From Leguminivora glycinivorella (taxonomy: Eukaryota > Arthropoda > Insecta > Lepidoptera > Tortricidae): a stretch of 64,000 nt of DNA. The notes beneath the pieces are model-generated. The model ran no database searches. It was not told the origin of the DNA and saw nothing but the letters and a program-made list of their open reading frames with translations. Below are positions 12,755 through 20,321 of this stretch, piece by piece. Location of the stretch: NCBI RefSeq assembly GCF_023078275.1, contig NC_062980.1, positions 876,001 through 940,000 on the forward strand, read 5' to 3'. The translations under genes and the position numbers were made by a program. How positions within the stretch are numbered: the stretch's first letter is position 1; each line of letters starts with the position of its first letter.

Positions 12755-13440
12755 GGGTGTGTAATGATTGGTATAACTTTTTTTGGTATAACAACATTTC
12801 GTATATATTTAAAGGATATAATCACTCATTTGACATAATTAACATTTGGTATAACCACAAAATATCTAGGTACTTTTATTTTGTATAATCATTATTTCGT
12901 ATAACACTTATTTATAATAACCGTTATATGGTATAACTATCTATTGATATACGACTAGTATAATATAACTAGCAAACAGTATAAAATATTTGATGAATTA
13001 ATTTTAAGGGATCACAGTTCTAACCTAACCTAACCTACTTTTCTGATAGCAGTACATAATTATGTTTAAGGGTCACAGTTCTAACCTAACCTATTTTTCT
13101 GGTAGCAGCGCGTTGTGTGTAGGGGTCACAGTTCTAACGTAATCTACTTACCAGAGTAAATGATGGATCTAATTTATTGTACAATTGTATTTTTTTTAAC
13201 TGTGCTTTAGAAATAATTAGTGTTATACAATTTGTTTATTATCGGAAATAAGCATTATACGCATTACGCAAAGTATGTTATAATAAATGTTATTCGAAAA
13301 AATGATCATTATACTAAATAAGAATTATACAATTTGTTAGTATATTATTTGTTGTTATATGATTCAATAATTATATCAAATGATCGTTATAACGACTAAA
13401 AATATATCAAAAAAAGTTATATCGATCGATACGCACCCAT
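12755..13440. mobile_element. Inverted-repeat element with arrays of GTATAAC/GTTATAC motifs
   Basis: Left end GGGTGTGTAATGATTGGTAT and right end match in inverted form (GGGTGCGTATCGATCGATAT), both followed by AACTTTTTTTGATATA-like words. TTTCTAT lies on both outer flanks (12748-12754, 13441-13447). Subterminal regions are crowded with TATAAC on one side and GTTATA on the other. The middle (13008-13150) holds about 2.5 tandem units with GTCACAGTTCTAACCTAACC. Confidence 0.65.
13008..13150 (+). repeat. Tandem units with CCTAA words
   Basis: About 55-60-bp units each starting GGtCACAGTTCTAACCTAACC. The first unit has TAACCTAACCTAACC, which matches the insect telomere word (TTAGG)n on the opposite strand. 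Confidence 0.6.
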
Positions 13441-13724
13441 TTTCTATACGTATCATGTTTTCCTTTGTTACATCTTACTTCACGCCTCACGGTCACACGG
13501 CGTTTAACCCTTAACCGTTCACTGTACAGTAAACCCACATATAAGCGTAAGAGCGTAATCAATATATGAAAGCAAGTGTTACTCCAAGACCCAGATTTAC
13601 AATGCAGACGCGGGCCGTGATCCTGTTGAAGTCCATAACCGGCCACCTACTTGCAAATACTTATGCTTAAAATAAAATCACTCTACAATAATGCCTAATT
13701 AAGGTTTGAAATCTTCTCGTCTTC

Positions 13725-14040
13725 AACCTAGTGTTTTCCCGGCCTAGCGCCAGGGTCCGCTTCCCTGCTCAGGCTCCTTAGCCGAATGGCATTTCTAAGA
13801 CGCGAAACGAAAACGAAACGCCACGAAAGGTAGTCTGGCTCTGTCGCGCCAATATGCAAGAGCGATAGAGATAGATATCTACGAACGTTTCGTTTCATGA
13901 GCGTTTGTGCATTCGGCTACGCACGTTGTCTACTCCACTTTGCCCGGTCTTCAGCATCCTGAGTTGTGAGATTGTTCTCTTGCATGTCCGCTGTCCGGAG
14001 GTCCAGCCAGCGCTTCTTAGGCCTACCGCGGCCGCGTGAC
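13725..14040 (-). pseudogene. RTE-like LINE reverse transcriptase C-terminal fragment, split by a MITE
   Basis: The minus strand of 13921-14040 reads SRGRGRPKKRWLDLRTADM then DAEDRAKWSRQR, the conserved tail of RTE-type endonuclease/reverse transcriptase proteins. The expected ADP-G tail and stop are found beyond a MITE, in 13725-13777. Dead. Confidence 0.7.
13778..13920. mobile_element. GTAGCCGAATG-family MITE, copy 1
   Basis: TAGCCGAATGGCATTTCTAA at the left, TGTGCATTCGGCTA at the right. The interior has TGGCTCTGTCGCGCCAATA and AGCGATAGAGATAGATATCT. Inserted in the LINE fragment at 13725-14040. Confidence 0.8.
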
Positions 14041-14363
14041 TTCAGGTACCTAATTAAGGTTCGAAATAAATAACTAAGAAGGAATGTTAAATAGTGTGTA
14101 CAGATATAGTGCGAAAAGATTTGCCTTCGTTTTGTTACGGAAACGTACGAACGTGTTATGTGCTATTTCAGTCAGTGTCAGTAGAAGATGTAATACTGAC
14201 ATTGACTGAACTAGCATGACAAATACTTGGTTCAAGTAAATATTAAATGAGCAGTGCACTGTGAACATGTTCCCATTAGGGACGTCACAATGTGAGTGTT
14301 GACCGAACCGGCCGCCGTAATATCAACAACCATTGTGTTGTTACAAACAGCGCATTTCGAGAA

Positions 14364-14409
14364 ATGGCCACAGCGGTTGTGTTACTCTTCTTACTAGACT
14401 CTTTACCAG
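14364..14409 (+). CDS. Pseudoprotease gene, exon 1 (signal peptide)
   Basis: 46 nt encoding a Met-Ala start and a Val/Leu/Phe-rich stretch typical of a signal peptide. It ends CCAG|GTAATT, phase 1. The ATG has a purine at -3 and G at +4. The frame has no earlier ATG. Confidence 0.75.
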
Positions 14410-17400
14410 GTAATTCTTTAACTGTACATTGTCTCATTATACACCAAAAAGCTTGTAAAATAAGTCATTACTCCACATTTTTATATTAAAGGAAAAAATG
14501 GAAAAATTTACGCTTCCGGCGGGATTTGAACCCGCATCTCTTAACCAATGGAGCTACGGAAGCCGCGCCGGACCTCGCAAATCTTTCCATGCCTTTCTTT
14601 ATGTACACACGCCTTGGGGTGGCGTATAGTGACATCTACCGACAAATTATTACATCTTGTAACGGCACTGGAGTCTCAAGTTGTAAAGAGCATTCATCCA
14701 GTAACAACGTGCTAACCCATACTAAATTAATTTTTAACAAGCAAAAACGACTGTTAACTATGTAGAGATTCGTTACCAGATGTGTCTGCTTGTTAAAAAT
14801 TAATTAGGTCATTCATTTTCTACAGATTTCAATAATGTTATTAACACTACGCTGCATACGTTTGAACCAGGTTTACTTGGAGTCCCATGTGATGCGACTG
14901 TAACCACGCCGGTCCTACAAGTGATCGGTAAAAAACTGAACTTGACGGAAGATTCAATGGAACTACTGCTACATAATATGGATTTACCGAAACGGTATAA
15001 AAGCTGCAAGTTCCAAGAAATGTCGCCTGAATCGTTAAACAATGCTGGCTTTCAAGACAATTCTATCCAAGACTCAAATGAGTTTTCAATTGAGAAGTAT
15101 CCTAATTTCATAGAGCATGTTTATTACGAGAATAATGTAACCAAACACAGAGATGATCTAGAATCGATGGCTGCTGCAAAAGATGTCGAACTTTCTACAG
15201 TAAAGCATCTTGATTTTGCTAATCATAATTACATAATGAGTGCAAATAAAAAAGAAGATTTCGAGTTAACTTCAAAAATTAACGTGACACATGCGGAAAG
15301 CGTTCCGTTTTTGGCGGCCATCTTTGAAACGGTTGGCAATGTGACAGCGCAGACTTGTGGAGGCGTGGTGTTGTCTCCACACTGGGTGCTGACGGCCGCT
15401 GGCTGTGTCAACGTGTTGGGACCCTTTTATACCAACTCGTAAGTATTGTTCTGTTCTCAATTGTACTTATCCTGATTGAAATTAAATTTTGAACCTTATT
15501 GCCAAATGATAACTTATACTGGTAAGATCCACCCATTATGATAGATAGATAGATAGATAAATTCTTTATTCAACCACAAACTTACATGCTTTGCAACACA
15601 AAACAAAATAAAGAAAGACGAAATACTAAAAAGACTTAACATAACATTATACAATAATTAGGACACTTATTAATTTAACTGAAGTATTGGTCGTGGAATG
15701 TCAGTTGTGGTATAGAATAGGATCTTCCGTCAGAACCTTATAAACTTAATACTAAGGGAACGACCTAGTGCAGCGCAAGTCGATATGATGATCAATTAAG
15801 TGTTGTTATGTTAATGGACAAATTACCCATCAACCGCGTTTCCCGGTCGAGTGAAAATCTAATTCGCGATATGAAGGTTATTAAAGTAACACGGTAAAAA
15901 GATAAAGTAGATACATATTACATACTATGTCTCATTAATGTGTATGTGGTCCTTCGAACCGGATTAAATTCATCACTCTCTCCTAGACGTTACTTAACTT
16001 ACGCTATAACTCCTTAAGTTCCGAGATTAAAAACCATATTTAAAACGACATTTTAGGGTCGATAGAAACGGACTGCATCTTATACAGGAACTGCAAGTCA
16101 ACTGTCGTTTCCATACAAGTTTTGTTTGATTTTCAACATAAAATCGTCATACCGCATCCAGGACCGTCATAAGGACAAAAAATGCAATAAACGTTTTTCT
16201 ATTCTATTCTACATACTTACTTGAGGCTTCCTAATTTTCCAGATCAAATGAAACAACAGACGCCTCCTACACAGTAGTGGCCGGTGCCAACGACCCCCTC
16301 AAAGACGGTACCGTGCACCAAGTCTCCAAGATCTACCTGCACCCCTCAACCAACCGCTCGAGGTTGCACTGGCTGACCATGGACAAAAATGTCCCGACCC
16401 TGGCTCTGCTGAGGGTGGAACAGGGGGTGAAGGGAGGGGTTGAAGTGGAAAATGGGGCGTGGAGTGGTGAGGGTCGTATTTATAGCTGGATTTTGAAGCA
16501 GGTAAGAACTTTATGGCTAATTCTGTTTTGAGCATTGAGAGTGTAAGGGCCCGTTTAGATGGTACGAGAACTCGCATACGAGTTTTATTACATTGCGGTA
16601 TTTGATGGCTGTGCAAAATTGTATGTAACCTCAACAGCCCGCAATGTAACTGAAATCGCATGCGAGTTCGCACGCCGTCTAAATCAGGCCTTATGTTACG
16701 CAGACAAAAGTGTCCCGACACTAGCTCTTGAATGGAACAGGGGGTAAATGGAGGGGTTGAAGTGGAAAATGGGGCATGGAATAATGAGAGTCGGATTTAT
16801 AGCTGGATTTAGTGGCAAGTGAGTAGTTTATGGTTAATTCTGTGTTGAGCGTTGAAAGTGTTATGATGCAGACTAGAATGTCCCAACCCTGGCTCTATTG
16901 CGGGTGGAGTGGGGGTGAAGGGAGGAATAAAGGAAGGTATTTAGAAATTATACAAAGTCTAATAAGGACCACTTGCACCACCCGCTTAACTCACGGTTAG
17001 TGGGCTGTCAACTGTCAAATTCCATATTTTTAATCTCCGGTTAACCCTCCAATCTCTAAGATATCTACTTGGGACCACCAGCTCGTTAAAAAAAGAATCA
17101 TGAGATTGATGAGTAAAAGTTACGGACACAATTATTCAAATATACTAAACACTGGTTATTTATTTAGAGAAGCAGACTGGGTTTGAGATGACAGCTGTGT
17201 CGTCGCCGGCGAGACAGCTGAGTCCTCAAACGTGCAAGAAACTTTACGGAGTATCAGAAGACAATACTTCCATCTGTCTTTCGGTGAATGAAACGAAGAA
17301 CATTACGAGGGTTAGTATTTTCAAAGAGGATCGAGTATTATAGAGAGTTACTGTCAAAGTAAAATGTGTAATCACAGTGCATAGACTGCCATCTCTCGAC

Positions 17401-18065
17401 ACAAGCTTAGAACTTTTGAACCTCAGTTTTGACAATTTGGCTCATATTTTTAGCTAGATATGTATTAAAATATCAAATATTAATATTATCTCCATCTAGC
17501 CGAGCGTTCCCCAAAGGTGTAACGTCATCTAGGCCACCGTACCTTTTCTCTATGGCTTTGAGTTACGTTTTTTTTCTTAGACTATCAGTCTATGTCTATT
17601 CTATGTAAATTAAATATTGCAAACGAGAGTATAGTTAAATTGCAAGGGTTCTCCGAAGCAGTTTATAGACTCGAGTTTGTCATATTCTTACGCCCCGAGT
17701 TACTGTATTTTTCATCACAATTGCAATAAAAACTTGTTTTTCTAAACACCCGCGTGTAATCGCACACTTTCTTATCAAGTGTGATGAAAAGACAAGCTTT
17801 AGCTGATCACTGCCACAGATACGAGTAAACTCAAGATGCCTACCCATAGTCCCATAACTCAAGTCATCTAGTGAAGTAAATTCCCTTCCAGATGACGTCA
17901 GGATGCCCCGTGGTAGCTCTCCGCGAAGGCCGCATATCTCTCCTCGCTGTAGCCCTAACTGACAACATTCAGCCTCTGCTGGCCACCCCGCTGGCTTTGC
18001 ACCGAGACTGGCTCAACAAACTCACAAGGGAAGACGGTAAAGATGAGAATAAAGTGAGGAAGTGA
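14364..18065 (+). CDS. Serine protease homologue (secreted trypsin-like pseudoprotease), five exons
   Basis: Spliced model: 14364-14409, 14826-15438, 16243-16501, 17176-17310, 17892-18065. Every intron is GT...AG, phases agree, and the frame gives 408 codons ending in TGA. The start is the first in-frame ATG and opens a short hydrophobic signal peptide (residues 1-15). Residues about 16-165 are a poorly conserved N-terminal region. The trypsin-like fold begins near residue 167 and no IVGG activation site is visible. TCGGVVLSPHWVLTAAGC (192-209) matches the block around His57, but His is Gly208. DKNVPTLALLRV (266-277) matches the NDIALLRL block, but Asp102 is Thr271. TSGCPVVA (353-360) replaces GDSGGPLV, keeping Ser354 but losing the preceding Asp. 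Several N-glycosylation sequons are present. A catalytically dead serine protease homologue, probably in haemolymph or another secretion, is inferred; clip-domain or immune roles are not shown. Confidence 0.85.
14512..14563 (-). tRNA. tRNA-like pseudogene lacking the anticodon arm
   Basis: On the minus strand GCTTCCG pairs perfectly with CGGAAGC as a 7-bp acceptor stem. A D-arm (GTAGCTCCATTGGTTA, box A-like) and a perfect T-arm (GCGGG TTCAAAT CCCGC, box B) are present, but only about 52 nt separate the ends and no anticodon arm remains. Lies antisense in intron 1 of the pseudoprotease gene. A deleted tRNA or SINE head, not a working tRNA. Confidence 0.6.
14826..15438 (+). CDS. Pseudoprotease gene, exon 2
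   Basis: Acceptor TTTTCTACAG|ATTTC and donor AACTC|GTAAGT. Carries the long variable N-terminal region and the start of the protease-like domain, including the two cysteines (193, 209) that normally bridge around the catalytic His; the His itself is Gly. Confidence 0.85.
15540..15665 (-). repeat. LINE 3' end, minus strand, with (ATAG)n tail
   Basis: (GATA)n at 15541-15558 followed by AATTCTTTATTCAAC, the inverse of a LINE end GTTGAATAAAGAATT with a tetranucleotide tail. Intron 2 of the pseudoprotease gene. Confidence 0.5.
16243..16501 (+). CDS. Pseudoprotease gene, exon 3
   Basis: Acceptor TTTTCCAG|ATCAAATG and donor AAGCAG|GTAAGA, with phase matching exon 2. Encodes the VVAGANDPLKDG and VPTLALLRVEQG segments of the trypsin fold, with Thr in place of the catalytic Asp. 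The 3' part of this exon and the adjoining intron are repeated twice downstream as dead copies. Confidence 0.85.
16376..16935 (+). repeat. Degenerate tandem copies of pseudoprotease exon 3 and its splice junction
   Basis: The 3' half of exon 3 plus the first 40 or so intron bases (16376-16543) recurs at about 16697-16863 and, shortened, at 16866-16935. Shared landmarks are the tGTCCCGACcCTgGCTCT block, the GGGGTGAAGGGAGGGG-type run, the TATAGCTGGATTTT block, and in copy 2 the downstream intron words. Copy 2 reads into a stop soon after VPTLAL, and its donor region reads GGCAAGTGAG. A 150-bp MITE separates copies 1 and 2. These are dead duplicate exons. Confidence 0.8.
16544..16693. mobile_element. 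Palindromic MITE inserted in the exon-duplication array
   Basis: Left end TAAGGGCCCGTTTAGATGG is the inverse of right end CCGTCTAAATCAGGCCTTA, and the palindrome continues inward with ACTCGCATACGAG / CGCATGCGAGTT. A second copy lies at 33141-33300. No transposase. Flanks suggest a TTA/TAA-type target, but the duplication is not certain. Confidence 0.75.
17176..17310 (+). CDS. Pseudoprotease gene, exon 4
   Basis: Acceptor AGAAGCAG|ACTGGG, chosen because the AG nine bases upstream would give an early stop. Donor ACGAGG|GTTAGT. 45 codons in phase 0, with two cysteines placed as in the 168-182 disulphide of trypsins. A hAT-like repeat starts only 12 bases after the donor. Confidence 0.78.
17322..17600. 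mobile_element. hAT-like MITE (CAAAGAGGATCGAG family), truncated copy
   Basis: CAAAGAGGATCGAGTATTAT, CACAGTGCATAGACTGCCAT and CCCAAAGGTGTAACG match the intact copy at 18854-19160. The terminal TCTTTG end is missing. Begins 12 bases after the donor of pseudoprotease exon 4. Confidence 0.7.
17892..18065 (+). CDS. Pseudoprotease gene, exon 5 (C-terminus)
   Basis: Acceptor CCTTCCAG|ATGACG. 57 codons then TGA. Begins with TSGCPVVALREG, the counterpart of the GDSGGPLV block, and ends with a charged tail after a DWLNKL helix like the C-terminal helix of trypsins. An AATAAA lies about 210 bases past the stop. Confidence 0.82.
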   Translation: MTSGCPVVALREGRISLLAVALTDNIQPLLATPLALHRDWLNKLTREDGKDENKVRK

Positions 18066-18273
18066 GGGTCTTTGTTTTGGTACACCTTGCTTGTGCTATG
18101 CGACGAAGCCTGGTTTTATGCTTTAAATAGCAAAAGGGTCGCAGAAAGTAAACCGAGACTAGAACCATATGGTTGTGGCATGAGTTTTCTCTGCCAAAAA
18201 TGTGCCGCTCTCGAATTTGCCTCCACAATCACCAAACCCGTTGTCTAAACAGTAATGTATACCTACAGTAGGT

Positions 18274-18279
18274 AATAAA
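18274..18279 (+). promoter_or_regulatory. Candidate poly(A) signal of pseudoprotease gene
   Basis: AATAAA about 210 bases after the TGA of the pseudoprotease gene, the first such hexamer downstream. AATAAA is common in AT-rich DNA, so this is only a candidate. Confidence 0.35.
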
Positions 18280-18345
18280 CGCAAAGGCCCGTGATGATGA
18301 TAATGAGAAGGCTAGCTTGAAAAGGCAGTTCTTTCGTAGAGTTAT

Positions 18346-18517
18346 AGATGTCGTTTAGATTATTAAGGATTGCAAGCGAGTCTAGCAAAAAAGTTAAATA
18401 AGATTAAGAAAACTAGAGCCGGACGGAAACTAGAACAATTTTTGCCTTCAATAGTTTTCTTAATCTTAATTTACTTTTTGCTGGACTTTACAATCCTTAA
18501 TAGTCTAAACGACATCT
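18346..18517. mobile_element. Palindromic MITE (AGATGTCGTTTAGA ends)
   Basis: 172 bp. AGATGTCGTTTAGATTATTA at the left is inverted at the right (TAATAGTCTAAACGACATCT), and the arms continue about 65 bp through AAGATTAAGAAAACT. A 63-codon open frame over it is a by-product. Confidence 0.75.
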
Positions 18518-18628
18518 CGTATCTGCCTGTTTGCCTCTGTTCGCCCGGCTCAGATCACTAAAGCCGGCAATGCACTTCAACGTCTCTGTTGTTGTAGGAC
18601 TTGCAGGGGCCCATGGGCGGCGGTAATA

Positions 18629-18754
18629 GTGCGTTTTCACATTATCCGATCCGATATCGGACCGATAATCCATACATTACAGATGCCATCTTGGATTTTT
18701 TCTATTGAAATCCTTCCGACATCCGATATCGGATCGGATAATGTGAAAACGGTC
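18629..18754. mobile_element. PIF/Harbinger-like MITE, copy 2
   Basis: Same GTGCGTTTTCACATTATCCG terminal repeats as copy 1. Flanking 3-bp duplication no longer matches. Lies between the pseudoprotease and phospholipase genes. Confidence 0.83.
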
Positions 18755-18853
18755 TCAGGCGATCCGTCTGCTCGTTTGCCTCCTATTTTTTAATAATGTC
18801 CTAATGCTGGGCAAAGTTTCTTAAATCGTCTTTTACGTGTATTTAGTGAGTAC

Positions 18854-19160
18854 CAAAGAGGATCGAGTATTATAGAGAGTTACTGTCCAAGTAAAATGTG
18901 TAATCACAGTGCATAGACTGCCATCTCTCGACACAGGCTTAAACTTTTGAACCTCAGTTTTGATCATTTAGCCCATATTGTTAGCTTGATATGTGTTAAA
19001 ATGTCAAATATTAATATTAGCGCCATCTAGCCGAGCGTATTACCCCAAAGGTGTATCGCCATCTAATAGCTCACCGTCCTTTTTCTGTATGGTTTTGAGG
19101 TAGGTACCTACGTTTTTTTCTTAGACTTTAACTATCTATACGGAGTTACATATGTCTTTG
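18854..19160. mobile_element. hAT-like MITE (CAAAGAGGATCGAG family), intact copy
   Basis: Ends CAAAGA ... TCTTTG with exact 8-bp direct repeats GTGAGTAC outside (18846-18853, 19161-19168). 307 bp, non-coding. Confidence 0.85.
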
Positions 19161-19385
19161 GTGAGTACTAATGAACTAAACACAAATCGGTTCATTGAAC
19201 CCTTTAGCTATTTAGTTGTAGTTGTGTAACTAAACATGTGTACTAATGTACGGGTTAATATAACAGTAATAGAATAAAATGTACACCGCAAGCCTTAATC
19301 TAATAAAGTGAACACTGATAATATAGGGCTTCACTGCCACGTAACTTCTTCGTAGGGGTTATGAAGAACGTACGATTCCGTATTT
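19075..19385 (+). repeat. Segment also present inverted at 37125-37436
   Basis: Includes the right end of the hAT-like MITE, its target duplication and about 220 bp of flank (ATCGGTTCATTGAACCCTTT, CCGCAAGCCTTAATCTAATA, GGGCTTCACTGCCACGTAAC). The whole block recurs on the minus strand 18 kb away, so it spread after the MITE had inserted. Confidence 0.75.
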
Positions 19386-19861
19386 AACTTATTTTAAAAC
19401 AAGAAAAAAGAAATCTAGATACATATCTTCTCGGAAGGCTATCTGTTTTCGAATAGCAAAGTAAGCAGTTTGGTGTGGTGAAAATCTATTTTCAACTTTC
19501 ACATTTTCATAAAGAATAATAAAGCCAATATGATGATGAAGTTTGATAAAGCTACGAACAAAAAACAAATAATACTACCTGCTGATAGGTATTACTTTAA
19601 TTATGGTGATAATCATTACATCAGAAATACTACTTCCCGTTAATGTCTACACTTAACTAATGTACATAGTAGTAACTTAGTACTTAATGAATAACTTAAC
19701 TCTTTTTCCGCCGCTGACGGCCAAAAGTAAATTGAAACATATTGTTTTCGGCGCAACGTTATTATGACACACAGTGTCCGACTTACCTTATCTAAGCCGC
19801 GAAGTGAAACGTCCAAGTTCATTCATCAGCAGCACGCGTCACGAAGAAAGTGGCCGCGGCG

Positions 19862-19941
19862 TTCAGTCCTCGACCCGCCGCCGCGCCGCTCGCACGCGCC
19901 ATGGACGCACGCGAATTAAAAAGTTAAATTAAAAAATCAAA
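19862..19941 (+). promoter_or_regulatory. Candidate phospholipase A2 promoter / 5' UTR
   Basis: GC-rich, CpG-rich island just upstream of the start, with an arthropod initiator-like TTCAGTC at 19862. No TATA box is evident. Position and composition suggest the transcription start; not proven. Confidence 0.35.
19901..19927 (+). promoter_or_regulatory. uORF before phospholipase A2 start
   Basis: An eight-codon upstream reading frame in a strong start context (GCGCCATGG) that stops 14 bases before the main ATG. If it lies in the transcript it would be expected to reduce or regulate initiation at 19942 and could favour re-initiation at 20008. Confidence 0.5.
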
Positions 19942-20321
19942 ATGTCATTCCGGAGGCTGGTGAGCGCGGTGAGGTCTGCGCGCGAAGCGCTCGCCCGCGG
20001 CGCCCCTATGGCGGACAATATATTAAAAAGTTTAGTTTCTGTTATTGTTATTTGTTGTATTGCTGTGTCTTCGCCGCCGAGCGCGTCGGCGAAGCCGTTC
20101 GCGCTGAGTTTTCCCGCGGGATGGTCGCTGGCGGGGCTGGTCGGCAGCGTGGGCGCGCGGTCGGATGAGTCGGAGCGGCCCGCGGCGGGCGTGAAGCCCT
20201 ACACGGGGAGGCGCGTCGGGAACGACACGCTGAGGATGATCTACTACTACGACCAGACGGTGGCCGTGGTGGAGCTGGGCCCGGAGAAGCTGTTGCTCAA
20301 TTGCGAGCTCATCGAGACTCT
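19942..20321 (+). CDS. Phospholipase A2 exon 1 (signal peptide and N-terminal region)
   Basis: 126 codons plus 2 bases, ending GAGACTCT|GTAAGT. Strongly GC- and CpG-rich compared with the AT-rich surroundings. Two usable starts: the ATG at 19942 gives an Arg-rich amphipathic leader (MSFRRLVSAVRSAREALARG), and the ATG at 20008 gives a plain secretory signal. The exon ends with a segment (YYYDQTVAVVELGPEKLLLNC) seen upstream of the core in insect group III PLA2-like proteins. Confidence 0.83.

Noticed and set aside
13016..13040. Interstitial telomere
   Set aside because: Only about three CCTAA units, within a repeat unit of a transposon-like element; too short to be a telomere remnant.
14292..14363. 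Upstream extension of the pseudoprotease start
   Set aside because: The frame is open upstream but has no ATG; the ATG at 14290 is out of frame and meets TGA at once, so 14364 is kept.
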